Assembly: GCA_014925825.1 (NCBI GenBank)
Contig: JACGCK010000106.1
Location: forward strand, 62,001-126,000
DNA length: 64,000 nt
From: Pholiota molesta
Lineage: Eukaryota > Basidiomycota > Agaricomycetes > Agaricales > Strophariaceae
Reading direction: 5' to 3'
Numbering within the stretch: the stretch's first letter is position 1; every line of letters begins with the position of its first letter. The translations under genes and the position numbers were made by a program. The notes beneath the pieces are model-generated. The model had not been told where the DNA came from and did no database searches. It was given only the letters and a program-made list of their open reading frames with translations. Of the stretch, positions 10,359-22,382 are shown piece by piece.

Positions 10359-13309
10359 TCATTTGGCTGAATTCTGCCTCCTGGCCCAAAAACGCTTCAA
10401 GCCCGGCCTCGCAGTCGTGCGGCCGGAATCCACGTCAATCACGCTATCGTTTGGAATATATCCTCTAAGCTTATCCAAAAGCTTCAGTTCAAATCCGAAA
10501 GAGCGTCTTCTTGGCTGATGAACGTCCTTCCGATTTATATAATTGTCGACCCTGTCCCGTTCATCATCAACGTATTTCCCAGCGGCGTCTCTCCGTTTGC
10601 CAGTGTTAGAAGTACCAAAAAGCCTCGAAGCCGCATGTTCTCCTTCCTCGATGACGCAAGCAGTTGTAGCCAGTGACGGAGAACCAGAATAACGTTTCTC
10701 AGTCCAAGCCTCAGCAACGTCTGCGCTCAAGGATTGAGTCGCAGAACAGTTCATAAAACTCGCGATCCCTGTGGTTGTGGTTTCACTCTCGCCGTAAACA
10801 GAAGTAACACTCCGTTTAGAACTTTTGGACGTTTCCAGAATCCCAGTCGCAGAGAACCTTTTCCAGAACCGGCGTCCTTGTTTAAGCTTCCCATTGCCGC
10901 TAACCCTATTCTTGGCAAAACCAGAAGAAGGTGGGACGTTCAACGTCGGCGTGTCTATACGTCCAACAGCAGCAGTGTCAGCCAGAGATCTGTGAGCCGA
11001 GTGACCAGAGGAATGGTCGACGGTCTCGTAGATTCCATTGTCGCAAGTAGAGCCACCAAAAGAGCTTGTCCCGAAGGCAAGTTTCGTGCCAGCATCCAGA
11101 CCCAGAGCAAGCGTAGGCCATTCCGCACTGTTGGAAGTCCTGATCGGGGTCACCGAAGTCAAGAATGGGTTATCTCTGTAATCAGTGAGCACATTAGAGC
11201 TTGGATTTGTCTTGGAAGGGGATTCTTCCGGAGGAGTACCCATTTCCGGGGTCGGAACTGTCAACCGCAACTCGGGGATGAGGACTGTATCCTCCAGTGT
11301 TTGAAAAAGGCCACTCTGCCAGTCAGTATCTACAATTGTAACATTAGCCCATTTCATATGAAATGTCGACGTGACGTAATAATGAAATCCACTCGAGTTG
11401 GGCGCACCTTGTATGTCCCCAAACCCTTGGGTCGAGTCCTGCATGTAGGCATTTGCCCGGTGTTCATCATCGTCGTCCATTTCTAAGCCTCCGAATGACC
11501 CGTAATACGAAAGACTGTAGTAATCGGTCATCTGAAGGAATTTGATTAGTATATTTAGTGTAAGCAGATAAATATGTAAACTCGAACGAGCGCAATACTC
11601 CTAAACGCTTGCCTGCGGGAATATTGAAACCATCAAACGAGCAAAGTCGTCTCGCCAAAAGTCAAACACATTTAACCGCCGCATGTCCCGGAAACATGGG
11701 CTTTCGCTGAGAGAAATAGAAACAACAATGACTCACCCCTTCTTCCAAAAGTTCTCCATAGCTTGAATTGGAGCTATTGGATTCTTGCGTGGCATCGAGA
11801 GGCTCTGAGAAAGTTCGCGAGTCCTCTAAAATCGGCGATAAATCCAATTCGAATAATTTACTTGACGTATACGAGGCGTCTGGTATTGTGATGTGCCTTT
11901 CCCGTAGGCTCTGGGGATGTATATCAGTTAGTTTTTCATTGACGAGGCTGAATATAAGCATGATTAGGTGTATACCTTGTGTACAATGGCTGGAAGGACA
12001 TCCTCGAGTGGAGAAATGAGCTGCGTTTCTGGCAATGCATGCGTCAATGCTGCGGGCGAGGGTACCTTGTAGGAGGTGAGAACCGTATTAACGGCAATAG
12101 AGTATGTATCTACCTTCGATGGCATCGAACTCGTGGCATCCTCACGGATGGCTACCTGGTCTGTTTGGCGAGGTGGGGGTAAAATTGGAGGAGCCGAATT
12201 ACGCTTCTATGATCAGCAAGCCCCGTCAAACTTGATCCACAGCAGGCAAATAATATGGCAAAACCTCTTTCCCTTTCCCTTTTCTGGACGTTTCGACACT
12301 CTTTTCGAAAACTTTACTCAAAAATCCCTGTAGAAGATAGAGCGCATATAGTCAATGTCAGAATGTCCAAACGATACGATATGACAAATAATTACAGAGG
12401 TACGGTCAGATTTCTGGTCATAATATAGAGAAAAATTAGATACTAGGCAATACGCATTCGAAATGAGAATTACCGCATGGTTAGGGGAGTATAAGTAGGC
12501 AATATCCTGTAGTTCTCGTTTATCAATTCACTGGAAACCTTCGAAGGTAGACTGGGCACGCGGTGAAATATGCTTACACGATCCAGTTGTCGGCGCACGG
12601 ATGATGGAGTAGGAGAATCGGTTGGCTATCAGTATAACATATAAATAAAAGGAAATGGAGACAAAAACTATACATGCGTACTGTCACGATGCGGACCCTG
12701 TTTTGGCTGTTAGCATGGGGTGAATCGACAGGCTCCCATGGCCCTAGAAAAGAGGTATCGCTATTGAAAGAAGTGAAAGGTAGGGGAGATTGGTATTTTG
12801 ATTCGTGCTGAAGGAACGAGTTAGCATGTCTAAAGATGAGTAGACGATGCCTCCTTACGTCAAACTTGAAAAAAGATGTGCCAGAAGCTGTTGTCGGCAT
12901 ACTGCCGCAGCATATAGTGTGTCGATGCTTTGCCTTTGCCTCGTCAACGGGACTTGATTTCAACACTCTTTTGGTGGGCGTTATAAGATTGGATATATAG
13001 CTGGTGTCTATTTAACGGAAATCGTGGTGCTGTCAGCCATAGACATCAACGAAGAAGCGCATATATGCAGGTTAACGCGCGCCCGAATGGACCCGTTAAG
13101 AAAACATTGACATACCGGGATCCGCCTTGCACTGTTTTACACGGTAGATGAAATCACCCTCGGATTCAGGAATCGTGAATTTCTTGATTTTAACGCGAAG
13201 AATCAATATCACAAATGCTCCAAAAGGTCATTCCAGAAAGTTGCTCCGGCGTGCTCACAGGATTGGGGAGAATGAAGAGATTCAGATATTTAAGTGTCGT
13301 CTCAAACAT
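10359..13309 (-). CDS. Unknown fungal protein, about 704 residues, Ser/Thr-rich
   Basis: Exons: 13309-13259, 13182-13116, 13007-12859, 12807-12682, 12625-12578, 12506-12474, 12327-12265, 12206-11976, 11910-11737 and 11531-10359. Every junction keeps the reading frame, which makes this a real multi-exon gene. It starts MFETTLKYLNLFILPNP, followed by KFTI, PESEGDFIYRVKQ and a long Ser/Thr/Pro-rich, probably disordered body with basic patches such as SRKGKGKEKRNS. The 390-residue last exon is acidic at its start (EMDDDDEH) and basic at its C-terminus. No domain is recognised. Uncertain points: 12113-12066 could be a 48-nt in-frame intron instead of coding, and a 30-nt phase-0 exon could lie within the 205-nt last intron (11736-11532). 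The composition suggests a regulatory or scaffold protein, but that is only inference. Confidence 0.6.
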
Positions 13310-14236
13310 CTTCGGGAGACTTGATATCTGTGATAATTAGGAGAGTTAAGAAAGTTTACGGCGGACGCTGCGGTCAAGGAGAAAGTTGGAACTCAAGCTG
13401 TGAGTGAAGGAGTTCAACTTGAAGTCAAGAGTCTTCGACTCTGTGGTGGCCTATTTGGCCCTCCATCGGGTCCTAAAAATAGATTGGTTCATCATCATCG
13501 AAAACCTGTCGAAAAACCATTGAAAAAAACTGCAACTCTCATGTATAATCGTTTACATCTACATGCCCTGCCAGTTTCTTTCAAACCGTACGCGCTCAGT
13601 ACGTCACTACGTGGTTGAGTAGATAAGTATGCAAGATATTTTTATCATTCTGCAATCACTTATTGGAAAATTTATGAACCTATACACAGGTTACGCACAA
13701 GCACGTCATGTTTCCTTTTCGATATCTACGAATTGTGGAATGCCACGAATCCGCCAGCCTCCACGGACCTTGGGGCTCCATTAATGTTGAGTTTTTCCTC
13801 CCAGCGCGTTCTAGCTTACATCGATGCCCAAATCTTGTTAATCAATGCCATGAAGCGGTACGACGCTACTTTATCTTACTCCATTACTGACAGTCTGACA
13901 CTGACAGAATCAGGCTGAAAGAGACTCAGATGCAGTGGCAGTGGCAGACGCAATGCTTTCATGAATTGTCAGCTGACTGTTCCATGCGGCAAATCTGATA
14001 TAGTTTCTCCGCGATGATGCAAAATGCGGTAATCCGTTTCCTATCAAGGTAAATCTGGCGAACAGGGGAAATCTATCCGTCCGTAGGGTGTACGGTTATC
14101 GCTCCGGTCCAAGTGCAAACGAAAATAGACGAGAATCCTTTGTCATTCATGAGGAGAAAAAAGGCTTATAAACGGCACCTCGATTGCTGTCTACTTCATA
14201 TTTTCTCTGTAACCTCCAACCCAACCTCTGGCAAAA
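13310..14236. other. Intergenic, divergent promoters
   Basis: Separates the minus-strand unknown gene from the plus-strand aldo-keto reductase, so it should contain both promoters. Small open frames (for example 13400-13618) show no supporting features. Confidence 0.55.
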
Positions 14237-15928
14237 ATGTCTGTGTTGCAATCATGGCCTATCGAGCGGGAGTTTGATCCCAAGAACATGCCTTTTCGTC
14301 GACTGGGACCTAGTGGATTGCGTGTCCCCTTGTTCTCTTTGGGAGGCTGTGAGTTGCTTTTACGATCTCTCGCCTCATCTGGAGAGCTCACTGGAATCTA
14401 GGGCTCACTCTTGGAGGCACTGTTGTTGGAGACCCTGTGAAGGCAAGTGTTTTTATACTGGGAAAACAGCACGAAAGCTGATACTCTGCATACGTTTCAC
14501 AGGAAATCATTAAGACTGCTTTTGAGAATGGAATCAATATGTTTGATACTGCTGAGGCCTATGAGGCTGGGAAATCTGAGCTAGAGATGTGAGTAGCGCC
14601 GTCATACTTCTAATAATGAGGCTGCTAATCCTTTCACCCAGGGGTCGCGTTATTAAAGAGTTAGGGATTCGCCGGACGGACCTCGTCATTTCCACCAAGC
14701 TTTTTTGGGGACTACGAAAAGGTCCTAACGACGGTGGACTCTCACGCAAACAGTATGTATTCTTACTCACGTTCTTGTTGTACTCAAGTTCATGGGTCCG
14801 ATCGTTTTTCAGTATCATCGAGGGCACTCAAGAATCTTTGGCGCGTCTTGGGCTCACATATGTTGATGTCATCTTTGCACATCGTCATGACGCTAATGGT
14901 ACGCCTTGCTTCGTTCATTAAATTTCAGTTGAATTTATAAAAGCTATTAAAAGTGCCAATGGAAGAAATTGTCCGAGCGTTCAACTATGTCATTGAGAAA
15001 GGATGGGTAAGTACGAAGAACAATAAGCGCCGAGAAGTTACTCACCCAATCCCCAAAATAGGCGCTCTACTGGGCCACATCTGAATGGGGTGCTCGTGAA
15101 ATCGAGGAGGCTCACCGTGAGTAATTCACTAAAGTACTATGGGAAAATATAATTCAACGACTATGTCAGATATTGCAAACAAGTTGAATCTCATAGCACC
15201 TATCGCTGAGCAATGCAAACATCAGTGAGTTTCCGCTGTCCAATCCATCAGTATCAAATATATCAATTGACCATGACAAATCTATCTATCATAGCATGTT
15301 CCACCGTGATCGTCCCGAGAAAGAATACCAGTACGCCAGACTGACATATTTTATGATATCTGGAATGATAAACTAATCGATCCAATTAGCGAACTATACA
15401 AGAAGTATGGCCTTGGCACGACGACGTTCTCGTCTCTGGCAGGCGGCCTCCTCACCGGAAAGGTTGGGCGCTTAATGTTTCTTAGTTTCCTTGTTGCTGA
15501 AGACGCCATTGAACCCCAATAGTACAACGACGGTATTCCGGAAGACAGTCGCTTTTCTACGCATTCAGCCTTCTTCAAAGACACGATCGCGGGCCTCAAA
15601 AGTCCCGAAGGACAAGAGCAGATTCGTAAAGTAAAGGAATTAACAAAACTGGCACAAGAAGGTTGGTGAACCATTCGCTCAACCATGAAGATGCCTCGTG
15701 CTTAAACTTCGACTAGAACTTCAAACTTCGATAGCAGCACTGGCTCTAGCGTGGGTAGCAAAGAATCCCAACACATCCACCGTGATTTTGGGGGCGTCCA
15801 AACCAGAACAAGTTCTCGAGAATCTCAAGGCGCTTGAAGTCATCCCGAAACTGACGCCTGAGATCTTGGAAAAGATCGAGAAAATATTGGATACCACGCC
15901 TGAGGCCTTGGTAAGCTCCAACTTCTGA
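14237..15928 (+). CDS. Aldo-keto reductase (Kv-beta / YPL088W-like group)
   Basis: NADPH-dependent oxidoreductase of 352 residues, presumably cytosolic. Twelve exons: 14237-14348, 14402-14442, 14503-14588, 14642-14752, 14813-14898, 14954-15006, 15062-15116, 15170-15224, 15295-15330, 15390-15462, 15523-15661 and 15717-15928 (1059 nt). Family signatures in order: [18 protein letters not shown]; the catalytic Asp and Tyr in [13 protein letters not shown]; the catalytic Lys in VISTKLFWG; the His in DVIFAHRHD; and the cofactor-binding C-terminus [18 protein letters not shown]. The segment [17 protein letters not shown] resembles the potassium-channel beta-subunit branch. Such fungal enzymes reduce aldehydes or aryl-alcohol substrates; the substrate cannot be assigned here. 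Intron 2 (14443-14502) uses a GC donor (AAG|GCAAGT), which is needed to keep the frame. Confidence 0.92.
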
Positions 15929-18900
15929 CAGGTCGCCTTAACGATAACTGAATTCTGTATGAAGCCGACGTATGGAAGACCTGTACTTGATAAATTTGGA
16001 AGGATTTGATCATAGGGATTGTAAATTTTGTCCGCTTCCACCGCGTCAATTTGATTAGAGTTTCGAATACCTATCTATTCTAAGCTGCGTAAAGAAACTG
16101 ATTACACTACTATCACTCTCAGAGCAGATTGAGTGCTCTTTCTGTGGCGCTCGGCCTCAAAGCTATCAAATATATGTGATGTCGACGGTTTGAGCAGTTT
16201 TTATTGGAGATGTCCTCGGTGACAAGCCCTGGATCTAAACCACACATTTCCTAGAAGTAAAAAATGATCTTGCCCTTAAGTAGTTTAACTAGGTTTAACT
16301 GCACCAAATTTCCGGGCGAGAATGTGGGACAAGTCTGCGCAGCGCCGACCGCACATTGCCGACAGTGACTGTATGGCATGGGCACATCCACACGCACACT
16401 TCAATTCAACCTGTGGAAGGAGGTTAGACGTTTTCTACAATTCACAGGGGAGTACCTCCATCTGCTTTTCTCAAGCGCTGAAGTACTCGCAACCTCCATA
16501 TCACTGATTCCTTATAAGCTGATCTGAATTACAAGCATGTGCTATTAATGCTCCCCTTCGTAAAACTTATTGTACAAAACTTGTAATAGGCTCGCAAATA
16601 AAACGCGCGGATCGGCCTTCAGTCCTTTAGAACTCCTATTGCTTGCTTGGCTAGCGGCCATATTTGTAGTCCCCTAGTTTTATTGGTACCCATATGTCGC
16701 TTCAACCTAGATTCTAACATAACAGCGAGAACAAGCGGAGCAGATTTGTGACGTCCTTTTTGAATTTGACATTTTCTTGTATTGGACGTCAACGGCCAGA
16801 GACTTTGTCAGTTTGATTTGGTTCAAAGCTTGTGAGTTCAACGTTGTTGCAGGATGGCTGTGGAGCACTGAAAAGTGAACGATCGATAGTATGCATTCTC
16901 TTGCGATTTCGGGACAAAATGGTGTTCAAATTACCTGATTTCGACTCTCCTCTTGGGCCGCTCTTGGGCCGCAATGTCTCTGCCGCGTGAAGTCAAGAGT
17001 TATTTGCAGAAACCCACGGCAGAGTGTGGCGCACGCCGATCACATTTGGTGACTTCGACTATGGGACCTAGCCATCAAACTTTAACCGTTACGGAAGTTT
17101 TGCCGTTAGGAGAGTGTCCCGCGTTGAATCGCTCCTACTCAACTCACCTGTTTCTGTTCGACGCCAGGTCTTTCTTTTCTCCATGGGATATCGGTGGGTC
17201 TTGTCCGTGACGGACCATGTCGTATATTGCTCACTATTGTAGATGATTCATGCGACCTCGCTTTCCACACCACTGGCAACGTTGCGCCTCTATTCATTTC
17301 TTATCAGAAATCCGACATTCAGCCTTGGCTTTACCTCTCTGCATTGAATTTGTCTCTACCAGGATCTTCCGAGGTCGTTACTAAGATTCTAAAATGGTGT
17401 TCCAGGACTCATTATTCAAGACACCCGCACTTCGAACCAACTTCGAACTCTTAAAATAATTACAACAAGTATGACGAAGGGCACTACAGATCTAAATACT
17501 CAAGCAAACTCGCTGACTGCCTCTTCTCACGCCCACACCTATCATATCAGGAGGACTGGTTTATGACAGCTTTATGATCGTCATTGTTTGAGTCCCCTGG
17601 TTTGCAACAATTTCTGAAAATAGGTATGGGGTCTCTTTATTCCGGCGGTGCAACTTGCTAGAGCTTGTTTATATAGTTAGATCACTATTGGGCGCGACAG
17701 AAAGTCATAACTGAACCGATTTGACCGTACTTGTGGAGAAGTATTGCCAGATTCAGCGTTGAAAGGTGCTGATCTTTGAGGACCATACGGAAACCTGTAA
17801 ATTTAACGAAATTATGTTACTCACTTATGGGTTATTATCAAAGATCAACTCCATTTCCCAATTAAACTGGTGTCATAGATACTTAACGGTAAAGGTTGTA
17901 CAGGTACTTAGTCTCCAGCAGATATTTTTCTTTCAGTTATTGTCTACGTCCCCTTCTTGACAGCCCAAAGCTCACAGCTGAGGCAACTTGCCGCTGTAGC
18001 ATTGAACACGATGTGTCGTAAACATAGCGGAATCTCTCACACGGACCAGTAGACAATCCATTTTCTCTTGACATGGGAGCGAGATTTACGCCAGCTTTCG
18101 AATCCTTCTGGCTCAAGTCGACAGTTCTGATGGATGGATCTCCAAACGGAAACATAGTTCATAGATAAGGCCGGCCACATAGTGCCTACATCTATCAACG
18201 CGTAAGTATTGCAGATCCTGCATTCCCTCGTTGTAATTTAGTCCTCAAAAGATACTTCTGCTTCCCATGCCAAACAAAACCGTCCTGAATATGCTCCAGT
18301 GGGTCTTCTTTTGGCGGCCGGACTTCAAGATTCTTTATCACTGATTGACTCGGAGATCCTCAGAAACGGCGGCGAAAAGGTGATCTCCTTTATTCTATTT
18401 ATTTTATCCGCACTGTATTGTGTGGTTCGATATTCAAACCTATCCTGGAACGCGCGTTTCGTAGATAGCGCTTTTTTTGGAATAAAACGAATGCTAGGCG
18501 AGTCATCCAGCTCAAATACATTTGATAAAGCATATGTCATTCCGCAGGGTCTTTTTCCGCAAGTAGACACCCAGAAGTTGCACGATTATTAAACGCCGAT
18601 TTAATAATTCTAATTAACAGAAGACAATTAATTGATATCCTCGATGCCTGACTTTGACTCACTAGTAAATCAATTCTTTCCTATGTCTTTCTCAGGGAAT
18701 TAAATAAAGCCTGTAAATACAACGTCGCACGTTTGCATATTGAGTGACCTAAGGTTTCTACACATCCTTACCTCAATTTTACCTTGATATAGTCAAATAT
18801 AGTCCGAGAAAGAACTGAGGTGACTCGTGGGGGCCCAGGGGACGTAGCGCTGGCTGCCTGGGATCCACCACCCCAGACAAAATTTGTAGAGGATTTGGTC

Positions 18901-19210
18901 GTGTATCTCAAACCAGAAATTTGTTCGAGGCTCCTGAACGTTGAACTCGAATCCACTTGACGGCGTAGTAAGTACTAAATATTAAAATAATGCTGAGTGG
19001 CATGCCGTGGGATAATGCCCCCGTCCACGTGATGACCTGCCCTGATGTGAATTCATTTCTGTCCATGACACGTACAGCGTTATACTCCCTACGGCTATAG
19101 ATACCAGGCATTGAGCAGCCCATTTCACTGTTCTTATATTCGCGAAACGTACGACATCAGAGGCTGGTAGCCCAACAAGCTCATAGAACTGTACAAATTT
19201 TGGAAGAATA
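15929..19210. other. 3.3 kb without a convincing gene
   Basis: Between the AKR and coatomer genes. Protein-like scraps occur: plus 16953-17210 and 17194-17454, plus 18299-18592, and minus 18768-19123, the last with one predicted membrane helix (SIILIFSTYYAVKWIRV). None could be joined into an in-frame multi-exon model or recognised. They may be decayed genes or chance. The coatomer promoter lies at the right end. Confidence 0.4.
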
Positions 19211-21179
19211 ATGGCGAGTCAATACGATTTGTATCAAATATTCTTGGTCGACCTAATATGTGTCCCCTTTTCAGGTTGTATTAGCAGCTTCAATATGCAC
19301 GAAAGGCGGCAAAGGTCAGCTTAATGCGCATCATCTTAGTTGTGTGGTCTAACTGGGAGCTGCTTTTGCGCTTTAGCCGTTATCTCGCGCCAGTTCCGGG
19401 ATATGTCACGAACGAGGATCGAATCTCTCCTCGCCTCATTCCCCAAACTCATCCCAACGAATACCCAGCACACTTCCGTTGAAACAGCGGAGGTCCGATA
19501 CGTGTACCAGCCATTAGAAGATCTCTACATCCTCTTGATCACGAACAAAGCCTCGAACATTCTGCAAGATATCGACACCTTGCATCTCTTTGCCCGTGTT
19601 GTTTCGGATATGTGCCGCAGTGCGGACGAACGAGAGATATTGAAGAACGCTTTCGAGCTCCTAGGCGCTTTTGATGAGATCGTTACATTGGGATACAGAG
19701 AAAACGTGAACTTGATGCAAGTCCGGAGTGTGTTGGAGATGGAGAGTCACGAAGAAAAGATCCAGGAGATCATCGCAAGGGTACGAGCTGAACGCGGTAT
19801 TGGTGAAGCCTCAACGCTAATCTGTGATAATACCAGAACAAAGAGGCGGAGGCAAAGGAGGAGCTCAAGCGCCGGGCGAAGCAGCTGGAAATGCAACGCC
19901 GGGAACAGCAACGACGCACAGCTGGAGGTGGAGGTGGCGGAAACGGCTATCTCGGCGGGGGCGTCACCGGCTACGCTCCTGTCGCTCGCTTTGAAGCTCC
20001 TGAAATATCCACTTCTTCCACATCCCGCCTCACGTCAGTCGCTTCCTCCACCCCTTCTCGCGCTCCTGCTTTCAAAGGCAGCGGTATGAAACTTGGTTCG
20101 AAGAAGACGAAACAGGCCGAGTTGCTGGATGCTCTTGGTGGCGACGTGTTGTTGGCGTCTAGCAATCTTTCTGAACCGACCACGCCTGTACACGCTGTCG
20201 CTGAGACTCCTGCGGTTCAAAAAGTCAGTGGCAGAGGTAGCCTGCCTGAAGTAGAGGCCGAGAGGTATGTGATTTGCATGAGAACCGACATTTGCTGGCG
20301 ATGAACTGATCCCTTTCTATTTCAGCGTTCACATCATCATCAAGGAGTCGATTTCACTTTCTATCCTTCGCGATGGCGGTGTCCAGTCTATGGAGCTCAA
20401 GGGTGACATGAATCTGCAAGTCACCGATCCTGCCAACGCACACCTCAGGATTACCCTCGCCTCACCGGAGACAGAACTCGGTGGCTCTGGCCTGCAATTC
20501 AAGCAGCACCCCAATGTTGCGAAGTTTGTCCCTGGTCAGCCTCGCGTCGTCGCTTTGAAGGATCCTTCAAGAGCCTTCCCCGTGGGACAGAGCTTGGCCG
20601 TTCTCAAATGGCGATACGCCGGTACTGATGAGAGCAATGTTCCTTTGTCAAGTAAGTTTCTCGGGTTTCATGAATTATACGTTGTTTTTAACGAAAAATA
20701 TTTCATAGTAAATTGTTGGCCATCACCGTCGAATGATGGAACTTGCGAAGTCAGCATTGAATACGAGCTCGAAAACGAGAATGTCACTCTATATGATGTT
20801 GTCGTTTCCATACCCCTTCCGTAAGCCTTTTTTTGTCTGTCTGTGAAGTTCCCGTCATAAAGTCGAAATTAATCACAGTGACGGCTCATACCCAACTGTC
20901 TCTTCCCATTCCGGCGAATGGTCTCTCGACCCCTCGTCACACTCTTTGGCATGGTCTATCCCCGTCATCTCACCTTCCGACGAGTCGAAGACAGGTTCTC
21001 TCATCTTCAACGTTGGCGGAATCGATGTCGGCGCCTTCTTCCCCGTCGAGGTCACCTTCATTGGCCAAGGCAGTCTGGCTGGCGTAGCCGTTGCGTCTGT
21101 TGACAGGGTCAATGGGGAGAGCGCACCAGATTATTCTGTTGACGCGTTCGTCACGGCTGATGAGTATCTCGTCGTATAA
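19211..21179 (+). CDS. RET2: Coatomer (COPI) subunit delta
   Basis: Delta-COP, part of the F-COPI subcomplex that coats Golgi-to-ER vesicles. Predicted 537 residues (human archain 511, yeast Ret2 546). Exons: 19211-19213 (just the ATG), 19275-19314, 19377-19780, 19837-20264, 20326-20651, 20709-20820 and 20879-21179. The N-terminal longin domain begins VVLAASICTKGGKAVISRQF; RSADEREILKNAFELLGAFD and MQVRSVLEMESHEEKIQEI follow; then a charged coiled coil (EAKEELKRRAKQLEMQRREQ), a Gly-rich linker, and the C-terminal mu-homology domain from about residue 265 (VHIIIKESISLSILRDGG to the end VDAFVTADEYLVV). Conserved family proteins start MVVLAASI, so the coding ATG must be spliced to GTT at 19275. 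The only fitting donor is GCGAGT directly after the ATG, a GC-AG intron. Confidence 0.93.
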
Positions 21180-22382
21180 ACTACGTATTATGAGCGATGG
21201 TATTTGGAAGGATGGTGTTGTAAAAACAAGAATGCATGGATATGTTTTCTCTTTCAGTTATAATATTCTTCAGGACAGCGGGGCTGCGTTGATAATCTGG
21301 AGCTTGCCATTGTCCCGTCGTTGAAAAAAACTTGTTTTAATATATGGCGATTGGCAGAGGATCTGGTTGGATTGTATCAAGATTGTATACAACGTTGCAG
21401 TGCCTGCAAGTTCAACGTCCGTGCAACATGCTTGGCATGGGAGTAACGTGTGTTCTGTCGGCTAACGAGCTTTGCAGATCTCCGCCAAGATTCCGTTGAA
21501 GGAAGGCAATAAAACACTACAATCGTTCAGTGCCTCCGCTGACGCATACAACTCAACGAACCATCGATCCAAATCCGTTATCCTCAGATGGTAAATACAG
21601 AGCTTACTGGACATTGGTTGGACATGACGCCGACACGATAATCTTAACTTGTGTCACAGGGACGGGCTAAGACCAGGCGGGTTAGTATTCCATTCGACCA
21701 CGACAAAGGTATAGTTAAGAAGTCACTGACTTCGACTGTTAATTGATGAATGCGAGTATGTTTGGTGTTCCAAACATTTCTAAAACCGATTTTGAAGACT
21801 AAACAATTCAGGCTCAAGACTTGCTCAAGACATGCAGCTGAGTTCGGGGCCATCGTCGGCAGAGAAGTTGGAGCATCATTACGCAGGTCAGCGTTACTGC
21901 GGATATTTTTTTGTGAAGTTCAACCACTACAAATCCAATGTCCCTGGTCCGAGCCTCGAGTCGTGAACAATGTCCTTGCCAGCCAGAAACAAGATTACGA
22001 AACATACGAAACGCCTGCAACAACGAAGGCTTTCCGAGACGACTTTGCCAGGATTAGCTTCGGGTTGGGGAGAGTCCGATGATGAAGGCTTCATTTGCAG
22101 ACCAATCAGGCGTTTCAAAGGAAGGCTTTGAGGAGAAAGACGGAGGAGAATAAGGTCCAGTGACAATAAAGCGGTTAGTGGGACGTTAGAAGGTGATGGT
22201 TAACAGGAGAGTTTGGCCGGGAGAGCATTGCTTGCGGCTGGCACTGTTCATCGCGTACATAATCTTCTGTTCGCCGCCACCTGGCCGTCACCGACCGTAC
22301 CTCATTTAATCTTGTTTTAGCTTCTTAGCCTTCCCTGGTCTTTCTTTTCTTCTCTCAACACCGACGACCGCGACCACTCGAT
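21180..22382. other. Intergenic with an orphan exon-like stretch (about 21478-21835)
   Basis: Mostly coatomer 3' flank and the promoter of the Gfd2-like gene. Between 21478 and 21835 on the plus strand, frames separated by plausible introns (21598-about 21660; GTATAG to CAATTCAG) read SAKIPLKEGNKTLQSFSASA, then WDGLRPGGLVFHSTTTK, then AQDLLKTCS and stop. I do not recognise it and find no start codon. It may be a gene remnant. Confidence 0.3.

Noticed and set aside
10734..11486. 250-codon plus-strand open frame
   Set aside because: Antisense to the large last exon of the 704-residue gene, whose phases connect ten exons.
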